A stretch of DNA of 64,000 nt, from positions 1,373,191 through 1,437,190 of the forward strand of contig NZ_KZ454941.1 in NCBI RefSeq assembly GCF_002797375.1. The letters are read 5' to 3'. The translations under genes and the position numbers were made by a program. The stretch is from Bacillus sp. FJAT-42315. Lineage in GTDB: Bacteria > Bacillota > Bacilli > Bacillales > Domibacillaceae. Shown here in pieces: positions 9,862-18,758 of this stretch. The notes below the pieces were generated by a model. It was not told the DNA's origin. It saw nothing but the letters and a program-made list of their open reading frames with translations, and did not search any database. Numbering within the stretch: the stretch's first letter is position 1; each line of letters begins with the position of its first letter.

Positions 9862-9890
9862 GTTTAAAGTTGTGTAAATATATGTGTCAA
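9862..9890 (-). promoter_or_regulatory. nadS-niaR promoter (minus strand)
   Basis: On the minus strand TTGACA (9890-9885), a 17-nt spacer and TTAAAC (9867-9862) form a good -35 and an acceptable -10 upstream of nadS. Confidence 0.6.
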
Positions 9891-9892
9891 GA

Positions 9893-9910
9893 CACCTGTT
9901 AAAACAGGAG
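9893..9910. promoter_or_regulatory. candidate NiaR operator before nadB
   Basis: CCTGTT-AA-AACAGG (9895-9908) is a perfect palindrome within ACACCTGTTAAAACAGGAGG. It lies in the divergent nadS/nadB region and overlaps the nadB ribosome binding site. The ACACCTGT half-site resembles what I recall of NiaR sites in bacilli. Confidence 0.6.
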
Positions 9911-9918
9911 GAGAAAAT

Positions 9919-11511
9919 ATGAAGAATCAAATCGATGTATTGATCATTGGTGGTGGAATTGCTGCTTTGCAATTGGCTCGTTTGTTACATTCGTCGTTGC
10001 ATGTGAGTGTTATCACAAAATCAGTGCTTCGACAAAGTAATTCGTATTGGGCGCAAGGAGGAATTGCCGCAGTTGTTGATCGTAACGATCGTCCGAAGCT
10101 CCATGCCGAAGATACGATTATAGCCGGGTGTTTTCATCATTCTTATCGTGAAGTGGAACGTTTAGTTGAGGAAGGAGCAATCGCTGTTCAACAACTAATA
10201 GCAGAAGGGTTGCCGGTTGATCGAGATGAGCTTGGTCAGATTTCATTAGGATTAGAAGGAGCGCATCGAGCGAATCGAATTATTCATGCGGGTGGTGATG
10301 CGACAGGGCGGCATACGATTGAATTTTTACTGGGACAGCTCCCGGATCATGTAAATATTATTGAACAAGAAATGGCATATGAATTATTATTGTCAGCCGA
10401 CCGTTCAACTTGTGTCGGCGTGAAAACGAAAAGAAAAGATGGTTCTATTCAAATATATCGTGCTCGCCACGTCGTGTTAGCTTCAGGGGGTGTGGGAGCG
10501 ATTTATCCATTTACGACGAATCAAACAACGTTGACAGGAGACGGGATTGCGATGGCCTTTCGTGCTGGTGCAGAGGTCGCCGATATGGAATTTATACAAT
10601 TCCATCCGACGGTACTGTATGTGAATGGAGAAACTAAAGGGCTTGTATCGGAAGCGGTGAGAGGTGCTGGTGGTGTTCTCGTGGATGACAACGGAAATCG
10701 ACTGATGGAACATGTGCATCCATTAAAGGATTTAGCTCCAAGACATATTACCGCTTATGAAATTTATAAAGCGCGAGCTAGTGGCAAGGGTGTGTATCTC
10801 GATATTCGCTCGATTCCCAATTTCGAGACGCACTTTCCAACGATTACAACCCTTTGTAAACAGCATGGGATTTCGGTCGCCGATGGCTTGCTTCCGGTCG
10901 CACCAGGCAGTCACTTTTTAATGGGGGGCGTTTGTGTTGATACGTTTGGACGGACGACGGTTCCGGGGTTGTATGCTATCGGTGAAATAGCGAGCAGCGG
11001 CGTCCATGGAGCGAATCGGTTAGCGAGTAATTCCTTGCTAGAAGGGATTGTGTTTGGTCGCAGGCTAGCTAACTATTTGAATAAACAGCCTTACGTTTCA
11101 AACACAGGATCTATTTTTCATTACGAGGAACAAATCCATTCGGAAAAAATGGCACCGTTATCTAAAAGTGAGTTGCAACAACGAATGATGGATGCAGTCG
11201 GGATGATTAGGTCAGGAGAACAGCTGCAAAACCATCTTCACTATTTACAAAAATGTGGCATCCAGGATTGGATGGATCAAGGGATGGATGATCTTTCCTG
11301 TGAAGAAATAGAGGAGCTGTTTTTATTTATGAATAGCTATTTAATTAGTTATCCAGCTTTATTGCGAGAAGAAAGTCGTGGGGCGCATATTCGTTCTGAT
11401 TGCACCGCTGAAGAAGAGAGCTGGATGGGACAACGAATTATACAAACGATACAACATACATGGATAAGGAGAGGATTTTGTGAATCGGATCAAACTAGAG
11501 TCCATGCTTAA
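9919..11511 (+). CDS. nadB: L-aspartate oxidase
   Basis: Flavoenzyme that oxidises aspartate to iminoaspartate, the first step of de novo NAD synthesis. The 530-residue protein starts with the FAD-binding motif IGGGIAALQLARLL (~10-23), carries SNSYWAQGGIAA, the fumarate-reductase-like segment EFIQFHPTVLY and the helical C-terminal domain. AGGAGG precedes the ATG. The end overlaps nadC by 32 nt, so nadB-nadC-nadA is one operon. Confidence 0.96.
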   Translation: MKNQIDVLIIGGGIAALQLARLLHSSLHVSVITKSVLRQSNSYWAQGGIAAVVDRNDRPKLHAEDTIIAGCFHHSYREVERLVEEGAIAVQQLIAEGLPVDRDELGQISLGLEGAHRANRIIHAGGDATGRHTIEFLLGQLPDHVNIIEQEMAYELLLSADRSTCVGVKTKRKDGSIQIYRARHVVLASGGVGAIYPFTTNQTTLTGDGIAMAFRAGAEVADMEFIQFHPTVLYVNGETKGLVSEAVRGAGGVLVDDNGNRLMEHVHPLKDLAPRHITAYEIYKARASGKGVYLDIRSIPNFETHFPTITTLCKQHGISVADGLLPVAPGSHFLMGGVCVDTFGRTTVPGLYAIGEIASSGVHGANRLASNSLLEGIVFGRRLANYLNKQPYVSNTGSIFHYEEQIHSEKMAPLSKSELQQRMMDAVGMIRSGEQLQNHLHYLQKCGIQDWMDQGMDDLSCEEIEELFLFMNSYLISYPALLREESRGAHIRSDCTAEEESWMGQRIIQTIQHTWIRRGFCESDQTRVHA

Positions 11512-12358
11512 AGAGTTTTTTATGGAGGACATTGGGGACGGAGATTTGAGTGGGGAAGCGGTATTCTCTTCTAAGGAACAGGGACAATTTTATCTGTTAG
11601 CTAAACAAAGTGGTGTGTTTTGTGGCGAAGAAGTCATCCACGTTGGATTTGCTTTAATTGATCCCGGTAGTTCGATTGAGATGAAGGTAAAGGATGGCGA
11701 CTGGATAACAGCTGGAGCGGTGATCGCTGAAGTGAAAGGGACGATGCGAGGGTTGCTTCAAGGGGAGCGAGTTGTGTTAAATCTCATTCAACGTATGTCT
11801 GGAGTTGCTACTTTTACACATGAGGTCGTCACTCGAACAAAGGGAACGAAAGCGAAAGTGTGTGATACCCGGAAAACAACACCAGGTCTGCGGATGCTTG
11901 AAAAATATGCGGTGCAAACAGGTGGTGGTGTCAACCATCGCCGTGGCTTATATGATGCGATTATGTTGAAAGACAACCACATCGCTTTTGCAGGTGGCAT
12001 TAAACAAGCGGTGGCGAAAGCAAAAGCTTTTGTTGGTCATACGGTCAAAATCGAAGTGGAGATTGAAACGAAAGCACAGCTAGAAGAAGCGATCGCAGCT
12101 CAAGCAGATATCATTATGTTTGACAATCGAACACCAGAAGAGATTAAAGAATGGATCACGCTTGTTCCTCTTCATATCACAACAGAAGCATCAGGTGGAA
12201 TCGATTTAGGGAATATTCGCGAATATGCTGAAAGCGGAGTGGACTATATTTCCCTCGGTGCATTAACTCACTCTGTCAAATCCTTGGATATTAGCGCAAA
12301 AGTGCAACCATATGTGAAGAAGGAGGAGAGTCACGATGTCTATTCAAGAAATGCTTAA
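11480..12358 (+). CDS. nadC: Nicotinate-nucleotide pyrophosphorylase (quinolinate phosphoribosyltransferase)
   Basis: Makes nicotinate mononucleotide from quinolinate and PRPP. Conserved segments are [37 protein letters not shown] and the C-terminal [10 protein letters not shown], covering the N-terminal alpha/beta domain and the TIM-like barrel (292 residues). GTG start behind AGGAG, inside the end of nadB; the 3' end overlaps nadA by 23 nt. Confidence 0.96.
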   Translation: MNRIKLESMLKEFFMEDIGDGDLSGEAVFSSKEQGQFYLLAKQSGVFCGEEVIHVGFALIDPGSSIEMKVKDGDWITAGAVIAEVKGTMRGLLQGERVVLNLIQRMSGVATFTHEVVTRTKGTKAKVCDTRKTTPGLRMLEKYAVQTGGGVNHRRGLYDAIMLKDNHIAFAGGIKQAVAKAKAFVGHTVKIEVEIETKAQLEEAIAAQADIIMFDNRTPEEIKEWITLVPLHITTEASGGIDLGNIREYAESGVDYISLGALTHSVKSLDISAKVQPYVKKEESHDVYSRNA

Positions 12359-13439
12359 GCAGCCATCGTTTTCATTAGCGGATCGCTACCGCCAAATGAC
12401 GAAAGAGCAAATGGAAAAGCGTGTAAAAGAGATAAAAAAAGAACTAGGGGACGCACTTTTTATCCCTGGTCACCATTATCAAAAGGATGAAGTCGTTCAA
12501 TTTGCCGATGCCGTCGGCGATTCACTGCAGTTAGCACAAATTTCTGCTAGCAATAAAAAAGCTAAATATATCGTGTTTTGCGGCGTACATTTTATGGCCG
12601 AAACGGCTGATATGTTAACGACAAAAGAACAAACGGTCATTTTACCAGACATGCGCGCCGGCTGTTCGATGGCCGATATGGCGAATATTCATCAAACGGA
12701 AATCGCTTGGGAGAAGTTACAAGCATTGTTTGGTGACACGATGCTTCCTCTTACGTATGTCAACTCGACAGCTGCAATTAAAGCGTTCGTCGGGAGCAAC
12801 GGAGGAGCAACGGTCACTTCATCCAATGCTCATAAAATAGTAGAATGGGCGTTCATTCAAAAGGAAAGAATATTATTCTTACCTGATCAACATTTAGGTC
12901 GAAATACAGCGTTTGATTTAGGGATCGGTTTAGATGAGATGGCCGTGTGGAATCCAATAAGCAATGAGCTCGAATACGACGGAGACATTAGTCGAGTGAA
13001 GGTCATTTTATGGAAAGGCCATTGTTCTGTCCACGAAAATTTCACAGTGAAAAATATCGAAGAGGTTCGCAAACAGAATCCAAACATGAAAATTATCGTT
13101 CATCCAGAATGTCGCCGGGAAGTGGTGGGTTTGTCTGATGATAACGGTTCTACGAAATACATCATTGATACAATTGAACAATCTGCTCCCGGCAGCGCTT
13201 GGGCGATTGGCACAGAAATGAACCTTGTGAATCGTTTAATTCAGAACCATCCAGATAAAAAAATTATTTCGCTCAATCCGAATATGTGCCCTTGTCTCAC
13301 AATGAATCGTATCGACTTGCCGCATTTACTGTGGTCATTAGACACCATTATTGAAGGTGGCAAAAGCAATGTCATTGAAGTGGCTGAACAAACAACGAAT
13401 GATGCGTTGTTGGCATTAAATCGGATGCTTGGGCAATAA
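12336..13439 (+). CDS. nadA: Quinolinate synthase (iron-sulfur enzyme)
   Basis: Condenses iminoaspartate and dihydroxyacetone phosphate to quinolinate. 367 residues with [17 protein letters not shown] near the N-terminus and the cluster cysteines in [21 protein letters not shown] and [13 protein letters not shown]. Its cluster is probably supplied by the divergent nadS product. Last gene of nadBCA, followed by a terminator. Confidence 0.97.
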   Translation: MSIQEMLKQPSFSLADRYRQMTKEQMEKRVKEIKKELGDALFIPGHHYQKDEVVQFADAVGDSLQLAQISASNKKAKYIVFCGVHFMAETADMLTTKEQTVILPDMRAGCSMADMANIHQTEIAWEKLQALFGDTMLPLTYVNSTAAIKAFVGSNGGATVTSSNAHKIVEWAFIQKERILFLPDQHLGRNTAFDLGIGLDEMAVWNPISNELEYDGDISRVKVILWKGHCSVHENFTVKNIEEVRKQNPNMKIIVHPECRREVVGLSDDNGSTKYIIDTIEQSAPGSAWAIGTEMNLVNRLIQNHPDKKIISLNPNMCPCLTMNRIDLPHLLWSLDTIIEGGKSNVIEVAEQTTNDALLALNRMLGQ

Positions 13440-13446
13440 AATGGGA

Positions 13447-13480
13447 GATCCTTCGCTTATTTGCTAGCGAGGGATTTTTT
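13447..13480 (+). terminator. terminator of nadBCA
   Basis: Stem ATCCTTCGC/GCGAGGGAT (one wobble pair) followed by seven T. Confidence 0.85.
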
Positions 13481-13583
13481 TATGACGAAAGGTCAAAAAA
13501 TCCAAGAAAATATCAGAAATCATCCTCAGTGTTCCCATTCATATTCTCTCTCCTTCAAGCATAAAATTTTTGTGTAAGTTTGT

Positions 13584-13611
13584 TCGCAAATTCGCATCGC
13601 CCACATACACT
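13584..13611 (+). promoter_or_regulatory. possible sigma-E promoter of safA
   Basis: CATACACT (13604-13611) matches the sigma-E -10 consensus CATACAMT. The -35 side (GCAAATT, 13586-13592) is a weaker match at shorter than usual spacing. Mother-cell expression is expected for safA. Confidence 0.45.
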
Positions 13612-13640
13612 ATATCGACGAATGCCTAAGGAGGGAGAAA

Positions 13641-14978
13641 ATGAAAATCCATATTGTGCAGAAAGGGGATACACTCTGGACGATTGCTAAAAAATACGGA
13701 GTTAATTTTGAAGAGTTGAAGAAAATGAACGCCCAACTCTCCAACCCCGATTTAATTATGCCGGGAATGAAAATTAAAGTCCCGACATTGGCAGGCATGC
13801 CCAATAAAGAAATGCCGAAAAGTGGAACGGTACAGAAAGAGAAAAAAGTGGAGCAACCGATCGCACCAGTAACAGAAGTAAAGCCACCATCCCCTCCTGT
13901 GAAGGAAAAGGAGAAGGTAGTTGTTCAAAAGCCAAACATCATGCCTCCTCCCATGCCACCGATCATTCCGGAGGTGGAAATTAATCAAATTTTTCAATTT
14001 CAAAAAACACAGCAAGCACCACCAGTTGTTCCGCCTGTAAAACAGCCGGTGAAGAAAGAGACGCCAGCTGTTCAACCTGCGAAGCAACCAGCACCGAAAG
14101 CACCAGCGGCCGTTCAGCCTGTGAAATCACCAGCTCCGCAAGTACCGAAAAAGCCGGAGAATATTTTCCCAGGGCTGAGTGAAAAAGAAGAGGTAGAAAG
14201 CTCAGAAGCACCGATGACAACGATGACACCACCAATCATGCCTGAAATGGTGGTACCACAATTACAAGGAGGATGTTTTCAACCGATGAATCCATATATG
14301 CCTATGTATCACATGCCAACTCAAAGCTGTGGGTGCGGCGGAACGACAATGCCGCAGTGGAATATGCCGATGATGCCGCAGTGTAATGTGCCGGTGATGC
14401 CAGTGCAACCAATGATGATGCCGGCTCAGCAACCAAATGTCAATATGGCGATGATGGAGGAGTCCTCTGATGAATCCGTTATGATGCCGAATATGATGAT
14501 GCCAAATGCCATGCCGAATATGATGATGCCGAATGCTATGCCAAACATGATGCCAAACATGATGATGCCGAATACGATGGGCGACCAAGTACAAGGAGTT
14601 CAGACAACGGAATCACCTGCTATGCAGCCACAGGCATATCCGATGCAAGGGTATCCTACACAAGCATTTCCAGCACAAACTTTTCCAGCCGGAATGCCTG
14701 GAGGGGGATGCGTTCCTGTTACCCCGTTCATGCCAGGAACAGGGTTTGGTTCTCCATTTAGTATGACCCCGACTCAACAGCCAACAGCTGGTATGGGATA
14801 TGATATGGGGGGATACGGACAACAGCCAGCTTACGGAGCTTACCCACAACAAATGATGGCTTCTCCTTATGCGTCTGGCCAATATCCTACTCAACCGATG
14901 TATTCACCGATGGGATGGGGCTATGGCCAACCTCAGCCGTATGGTATGCCAAGATTTGATGAAGAAGATGAACAGTAA
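13641..14978 (+). CDS. safA: SafA-like spore coat morphogenetic protein
   Basis: 445-residue protein with an N-terminal LysM peptidoglycan-binding domain (residues 1-50, IVQKGDTLWTIAKKYGVNF), a Pro/Lys/Val-rich spacer (~55-185) and a long Met/Pro/Gln/Gly/Tyr-rich low-complexity tail. SafA anchors the inner coat to the cortex and organises a large set of inner-coat proteins. The tail contains tandem M-P-N-M-M units (14481-14579). Position after nadA is the same as in B. subtilis. Ribosome binding site AAGGAGGG. Confidence 0.9.
   Translation: MKIHIVQKGDTLWTIAKKYGVNFEELKKMNAQLSNPDLIMPGMKIKVPTLAGMPNKEMPKSGTVQKEKKVEQPIAPVTEVKPPSPPVKEKEKVVVQKPNIMPPPMPPIIPEVEINQIFQFQKTQQAPPVVPPVKQPVKKETPAVQPAKQPAPKAPAAVQPVKSPAPQVPKKPENIFPGLSEKEEVESSEAPMTTMTPPIMPEMVVPQLQGGCFQPMNPYMPMYHMPTQSCGCGGTTMPQWNMPMMPQCNVPVMPVQPMMMPAQQPNVNMAMMEESSDESVMMPNMMMPNAMPNMMMPNAMPNMMPNMMMPNTMGDQVQGVQTTESPAMQPQAYPMQGYPTQAFPAQTFPAGMPGGGCVPVTPFMPGTGFGSPFSMTPTQQPTAGMGYDMGGYGQQPAYGAYPQQMMASPYASGQYPTQPMYSPMGWGYGQPQPYGMPRFDEEDEQ
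14481..14579 (+). repeat. in-frame Met-Pro-Asn repeats within safA
   Basis: A short coding repeat built on ATGATGCCGAAT-type units encodes about seven variants of MMPN/AMPN. It is a low-complexity region likely to vary in length between strains. Confidence 0.8.
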
Positions 14979-15912
14979 CATAACTTCTGGAGACGTGCCT
15001 TCATCCCGTCTCCTTTTTCAATTGTCCATGGCTTTACAAGAAAGGATTGAAGCGATTCATCCGTTAAAAAGCGGGAAATGGCGAGTGTGTACCGACAAAA
15101 ATCACTGGTTTTTAAAGCAATATGCCACGGAGAAACAATTTCGGAAACAATGGAAGATCACAGAAAAATTATTAGCAGCTAAGTTTTATACTATCATCCC
15201 TTTTCATCCATCCTCCCCCTTTATTGTGGATAAAAGCATTTTTGCTCTTATGCCGTTTATTCCGTCATCAAGCCGTGCATATACATTTCAAACGAAGAAG
15301 GAAAGAGAAAAGGCTTTGCGCCTATTGCGCACCTTTCATGTGCAAACAGCAGAATTTGTGAGTGAGCTGGATGAGGTGTCTCCATTAGATCAGTTGACAC
15401 GCTGGCAACAACGGTTGGATTTTTTTAAAGAATCGCTTCCTCAATTACAACATTATTTTCCGAAGTCACTTTTAACAAGCTATATAGAAATGGGGAAATG
15501 GTCTCTCGATCAGCTGGTGAAAAGAGGTGAGCAACAAAGAGATCGAGTCATTATCCATGGTGACGTCGTCGCTCATAATTTTTTACAATCAAAAAATGGA
15601 CAGTTATTTTTAATTGATTTCGATTTGGCAGCTAGAGCGCCTGCTATGTATGATTATTTACAGTTTGCCAACCGCGTATTGCCAATTGTTGATTGGGATC
15701 TTGACCAAGTCATGGAAAGTGAAGTGTTAACGGAGTTTAAGGATGAGGAAGAATTTTATTTACATTTATTATTTCCTACAGATGTTTTTCGTGAATGTCG
15801 CCGTTTGATACGTTCCATCAACGGCAATTATCAGCATGCTTACGATTTGACAGTGACCAATTTTGAGAAAAGAGAGGCCTTCTTTTTGAACTGGAAAAAT
15901 GAGCTAGCATAA
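14959..15912 (+). CDS. CotS-like kinase-fold spore coat protein
   Basis: Aminoglycoside phosphotransferase/choline kinase fold protein related to the spore-associated CotS/YutH/YsxE family. The catalytic loop is visible as IIHGDVVAHNFL with the metal-binding IDFDLA ~20 residues later; the N-terminal lobe contains SGKWRV and WFLKQY. The frame is open from 14869, but that would overlap safA by over 100 nt, so a start at 14959 (MKKMN) or 14968 is more likely; no strong ribosome binding site decides. It sits between safA and a CoxA-like gene, consistent with a role in spore envelope assembly. Substrate unknown. Confidence 0.75.
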   Translation: MKKMNSNITSGDVPSSRLLFQLSMALQERIEAIHPLKSGKWRVCTDKNHWFLKQYATEKQFRKQWKITEKLLAAKFYTIIPFHPSSPFIVDKSIFALMPFIPSSSRAYTFQTKKEREKALRLLRTFHVQTAEFVSELDEVSPLDQLTRWQQRLDFFKESLPQLQHYFPKSLLTSYIEMGKWSLDQLVKRGEQQRDRVIIHGDVVAHNFLQSKNGQLFLIDFDLAARAPAMYDYLQFANRVLPIVDWDLDQVMESEVLTEFKDEEEFYLHLLFPTDVFRECRRLIRSINGNYQHAYDLTVTNFEKREAFFLNWKNELA

Positions 15913-15979
15913 CTTGTTGCAATCCCCTCAAACTAAGAAGGGTGATCAATGCCCGAAATTTAGTTGCAGAGGTGGAAGT

Positions 15980-16474
15980 ATGAAGGATATGGTCACAGCT
16001 TTAATGCTGACGTTTTTAGTGATCGGGTTAGCTGCTTGTAATAATGATGGTGAAGAGAAGCATGGCTTTTATTCCGGTGAAAGCTATGGGGAAGAGCACC
16101 AACGTAGCACAGATATTAATTATCATGGAAATAGAGGATTAAAGCCACATAAAGTGAAAAGCTCTTACTACGAAAATTATCCAGGTGCGTTCGCAGAGAA
16201 ACTGTCTAAAGAGGCGATGACGGTTCGGGGTGTGACAGATGCCCGAGCGTTCATTAATGGAAAGAGGATTGAAGTAGCGGTACATTTGAAGAAAGAGGGC
16301 AAAGAGGCAGAGAGGATTAAAAAAGACGTGGAAAAAGCGGTGGCTCCTTATACAGATGGTTATCAAGTGCGCGTCTTAACAACTCATTCTTCTTACAGCC
16401 ATTTGCGCAATTTAGATAATGATTTGCGCGACGGTGGGCCAATCGATTTGCCCAATGAAAGATTTAGTCGCTAA
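15980..16474 (+). CDS. coxA: CoxA-like sporulation lipoprotein (YhcN/YlaJ family)
   Basis: 164-residue lipoprotein with a signal peptide ending in the lipobox IGLAAC (Cys 20) and a YhcN/YlaJ domain (~60-150) containing VRGVTDARAFINGKRIEVAV. CoxA is a cortex-associated protein of B. subtilis encoded next to safA; the family occurs in spore lipoproteins. The frame extends 66 nt upstream, but GAGGTGG before the ATG at 15980 and the signal peptide fix the start. The function of the family is poorly defined. Confidence 0.8.
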   Translation: MKDMVTALMLTFLVIGLAACNNDGEEKHGFYSGESYGEEHQRSTDINYHGNRGLKPHKVKSSYYENYPGAFAEKLSKEAMTVRGVTDARAFINGKRIEVAVHLKKEGKEAERIKKDVEKAVAPYTDGYQVRVLTTHSSYSHLRNLDNDLRDGGPIDLPNERFSR

Positions 16475-16475
16475 T

Positions 16476-16515
16476 AAACAAGCGGGAGTTTCTTTTGCTC
16501 CTGCTTGTTTGCTTT
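16476..16515 (+). terminator. terminator after coxA
   Basis: 13-bp stem (AAACAAGCGGGAG against CTCCTGCTTGTTT, one wobble) followed by T-rich sequence. Confidence 0.8.
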
Positions 16516-16521
16516 GCATAA

Positions 16522-16560
16522 AATAAATAAAAGCCAGCCTCCGAAAAAGGAAACTGGCTT
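16522..16560 (-). terminator. terminator of the minus-strand RNA
   Basis: AAGCCAG (16531-16537) pairs with CTGGCTT (16554-16560). On the minus strand the stem is followed by TTATTTATTT. Confidence 0.7.
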
Positions 16561-16756
16561 AGTATGTAATGGAAAGGCCGCGGTTGCCGTACAGTTAATA
16601 GAGTTTTAAAACCACCACTCCATAAAGTGGGTGTTTGCAGAAACACTCCTATCGTCCTCATTCAAAATGGGGCGTGATATTCCTGTCTCAATATAAAACT
16701 CCCTATTTCAGCTTAAAGGTTAAAACTTTATTAAGATTACGCACAACGCAGCTGAT
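16522..16756 (-). ncRNA. candidate free-standing structured RNA upstream of ruvA
   Basis: The interval between coxA and ruvA has no convincing gene on either strand, but on the minus strand it has a full transcription unit of ~235 nt. Read on that strand: a sigma-A-type promoter; a long-range 12-bp pairing between AATAGGGAGTTTTA and TAAAACTCTATT; inside it the hairpins GTGTTT/AAACAC, CCACT/AGTGG and CCCCATT/AATGAGG (one mismatch); and a terminator hairpin (AAGCCAG/CTGGCTT) followed by a U-rich tail. I do not recognise the family. The nested pairing and complete signals argue for a small regulatory RNA. Confidence 0.6.
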
Positions 16757-16762
16757 ATGGTT

Positions 16763-16791
16763 ATATTACATAAAATGAAGAGAAAATGCAA
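16763..16791 (-). promoter_or_regulatory. promoter of the minus-strand RNA
   Basis: Minus-strand TTGCAT (16791-16786), 17-nt spacer, TAATAT (16768-16763); transcription would begin near 16756. Confidence 0.65.
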
Positions 16792-16899
16792 CTCATTTAT
16801 TATATTTAAATAAAGAACAAATGTTTCTTTTTGATTTTATCCACAGCTCAATCATGGTATGATACAATGAAGTGTACTGTATAGAAGGAGAGAAGTAAT

Positions 16900-17511
16900 T
16901 TGTACGAGTATATTAAAGGAAACGTGGAGTTCATTGGACCAGAGTATGTTGTCGTAGAGAACGGCGGCATTGGTTATAAAATATTAACGCCAAACCCGTT
17001 TGCTTTTTCGAAATTTGAAAAGCAAGCAATGACGATTTATGTATATCAGCATGTGCGTGAAGATGTGCTAGCACTGTATGGCTTTATTTCGCTAGAAGAG
17101 AAGAGAATGTTTGAAAAGCTCATTTGTGTGTCAGGAATTGGACCAAAGGGAGCACTCGCTGTGTTAGCGAGCGGTGAGCCTCAACAAGTGATTCATGCGA
17201 TTGAAGAGGAAGATGAATCGTTTTTAGTGAAGTTTCCTGGTGTCGGCAAGAAAACGGCAAGGCAAATGATTCTCGATCTAAAAGGAAAGTTAGCGGATGT
17301 CGTACCAGAGTACTTTCCGAATTTATTTCAAGCGGAAGAGGATGCACGCAAAGCTTCGATTTCTGCTGAGTTAGATGAAGCGATGTTGGCACTTGAAGCA
17401 CTCGGTTATTCTGAACGGGAAATTAAAAAGATCAGTCCGAAATTGAAAGTGGAAGAAATGACGACCGATCAATATATTCGTAAAGGATTGCAGTTATTAT
17501 TGAATGGTTAA
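16900..17511 (+). CDS. ruvA: Holliday junction branch migration protein RuvA
   Basis: 203-residue DNA-binding subunit that grips the four-way junction and loads RuvB. N-terminal OB fold, two helix-hairpin-helix motifs ([16 protein letters not shown] and [17 protein letters not shown]) and the C-terminal domain III (from ~150) that contacts RuvB. TTG start behind AAGGAGAG. Overlap-free operon with ruvB 24 nt downstream. Confidence 0.97.
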   Translation: MYEYIKGNVEFIGPEYVVVENGGIGYKILTPNPFAFSKFEKQAMTIYVYQHVREDVLALYGFISLEEKRMFEKLICVSGIGPKGALAVLASGEPQQVIHAIEEEDESFLVKFPGVGKKTARQMILDLKGKLADVVPEYFPNLFQAEEDARKASISAELDEAMLALEALGYSEREIKKISPKLKVEEMTTDQYIRKGLQLLLNG

Positions 17512-17535
17512 ACTGGATGAGGGAGGGGTGAAAGA

Positions 17536-18537
17536 ATGGAAGACCGGATCGTCTCTGGAACGGCTGAAACAGCCGAAATGTATGAAGAGCAGTCATTGCG
17601 ACCGCAAACGTTAAAGCAATACATCGGCCAGGATCAAGTGAAGAACAATCTGGAAATTTTCATTGAAGCCGCCCGTCAGAGAGAGGAAACATTAGATCAT
17701 GTGTTATTATACGGACCACCCGGGCTTGGAAAAACAACATTGGCCGCTGTTATTGCCAATGAAATGGGTGTGCATCTGCGAACGACAGCAGGCCCAGCTA
17801 TTGAGCGGCCAGGTGACTTGGCGGCTGTGTTAACCGCACTTGAGCCAGGTGATGTGTTGTTTATCGATGAAATTCATCGTTTGCCACGTGCGATTGAGGA
17901 AGTGCTTTACCCGGCAATGGAGGATTTTTGCTTAGACATTGTCATTGGGAAAGGGCCAAGCGCTCGCTCCGTTCGTTTAGACTTGCCTCCATTTACGTTA
18001 ATTGGGGCGACGACACGCGCAGGATCTTTGTCGGCGCCGTTACGAGATCGCTTTGGTGTGTTAAGTCGGCTAGAGTATTATAATGAAGAGCAATTGCAAC
18101 AAGTGGTGCTTCGAACAGCAGATATTTTTGAGACGAAGATGGATGCCCAAGGTGCGGCCGAAATTGCGCGTCGTTCACGTGGGACGCCGAGGATTGCGAA
18201 CCGTCTATTGAAACGCGTGCGTGACTACGCCCAAGTGCGTGGGAACGGGACGATCACGTTTGAGATGGCTCAAGAAGCGTTAGAGTTGCTGCAAGTCGAT
18301 CCTAGAGGTCTCGATCATATCGATCATAAATTATTAAAGGCCATTATTGAACGTTTTCGTGGTGGTCCTGTTGGGATTGAAACGATTGCCGCAAGCATCG
18401 GAGAAGAAGCGGTCACGATTGAAGATGTGTATGAGCCGTATTTATTACAGATCGGCTTTTTGCAGCGTACCCCAAGAGGTCGAATCGTGAGTGAACTCGT
18501 GTATCATCACTTCCAAATGGAGGTGCCGAACGAATGA
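17536..18537 (+). CDS. ruvB: Holliday junction helicase RuvB
   Basis: AAA+ motor (333 residues) that drives branch migration with RuvA. Walker [13 protein letters not shown], Walker [11 protein letters not shown], sensor GATTRAG and the C-terminal winged helix ending [17 protein letters not shown] ribosome binding site. Its stop overlaps the next gene (ATGA). Confidence 0.98.
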   Translation: MEDRIVSGTAETAEMYEEQSLRPQTLKQYIGQDQVKNNLEIFIEAARQREETLDHVLLYGPPGLGKTTLAAVIANEMGVHLRTTAGPAIERPGDLAAVLTALEPGDVLFIDEIHRLPRAIEEVLYPAMEDFCLDIVIGKGPSARSVRLDLPPFTLIGATTRAGSLSAPLRDRFGVLSRLEYYNEEQLQQVVLRTADIFETKMDAQGAAEIARRSRGTPRIANRLLKRVRDYAQVRGNGTITFEMAQEALELLQVDPRGLDHIDHKLLKAIIERFRGGPVGIETIAASIGEEAVTIEDVYEPYLLQIGFLQRTPRGRIVSELVYHHFQMEVPNE

Positions 18538-18740
18538 GCGGAATCGGAAAAACGTTGATGTTACTTGGTGTGGTCATTTTTATCATTGGATTAGTGATGC
18601 AATTTGTGAAGATTGGTCGCCTGCCAGGTGATATTTTCATTAAAAAAGGAAATACGACTTTTTATTTTCCAATCATGACGTCGATCCTTGTTAGTGTCGT
18701 GTTATCATTGGTCTTTTATGTGATTGGAAAATGGAAATGA
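18534..18740 (+). CDS. DUF2905 small membrane protein
   Basis: 68-residue protein with two predicted membrane helices (~5-25 and ~45-65) joined by the conserved loop [20 protein letters not shown]. This family is regularly encoded next to ruvB. No function is known. The start overlaps the ruvB stop, so it is co-translated. Confidence 0.85.
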   Translation: MSGIGKTLMLLGVVIFIIGLVMQFVKIGRLPGDIFIKKGNTTFYFPIMTSILVSVVLSLVFYVIGKWK

Positions 18741-18758
18741 TAGATAGGGATGAAGAAT

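Noticed and set aside
13981-14894. Several ORFs opposite safA
   Set aside because: Low-complexity shadows (His/Trp/Leu-rich) of the Met/Pro/Gln-rich coding strand.
16464-16661. 65-codon ORF on the minus strand between coxA and ruvA
   Set aside because: It overlaps the end of coxA, the terminator hairpins and the stems of the candidate RNA, and lacks a good ribosome binding site; the structure explains the region better.
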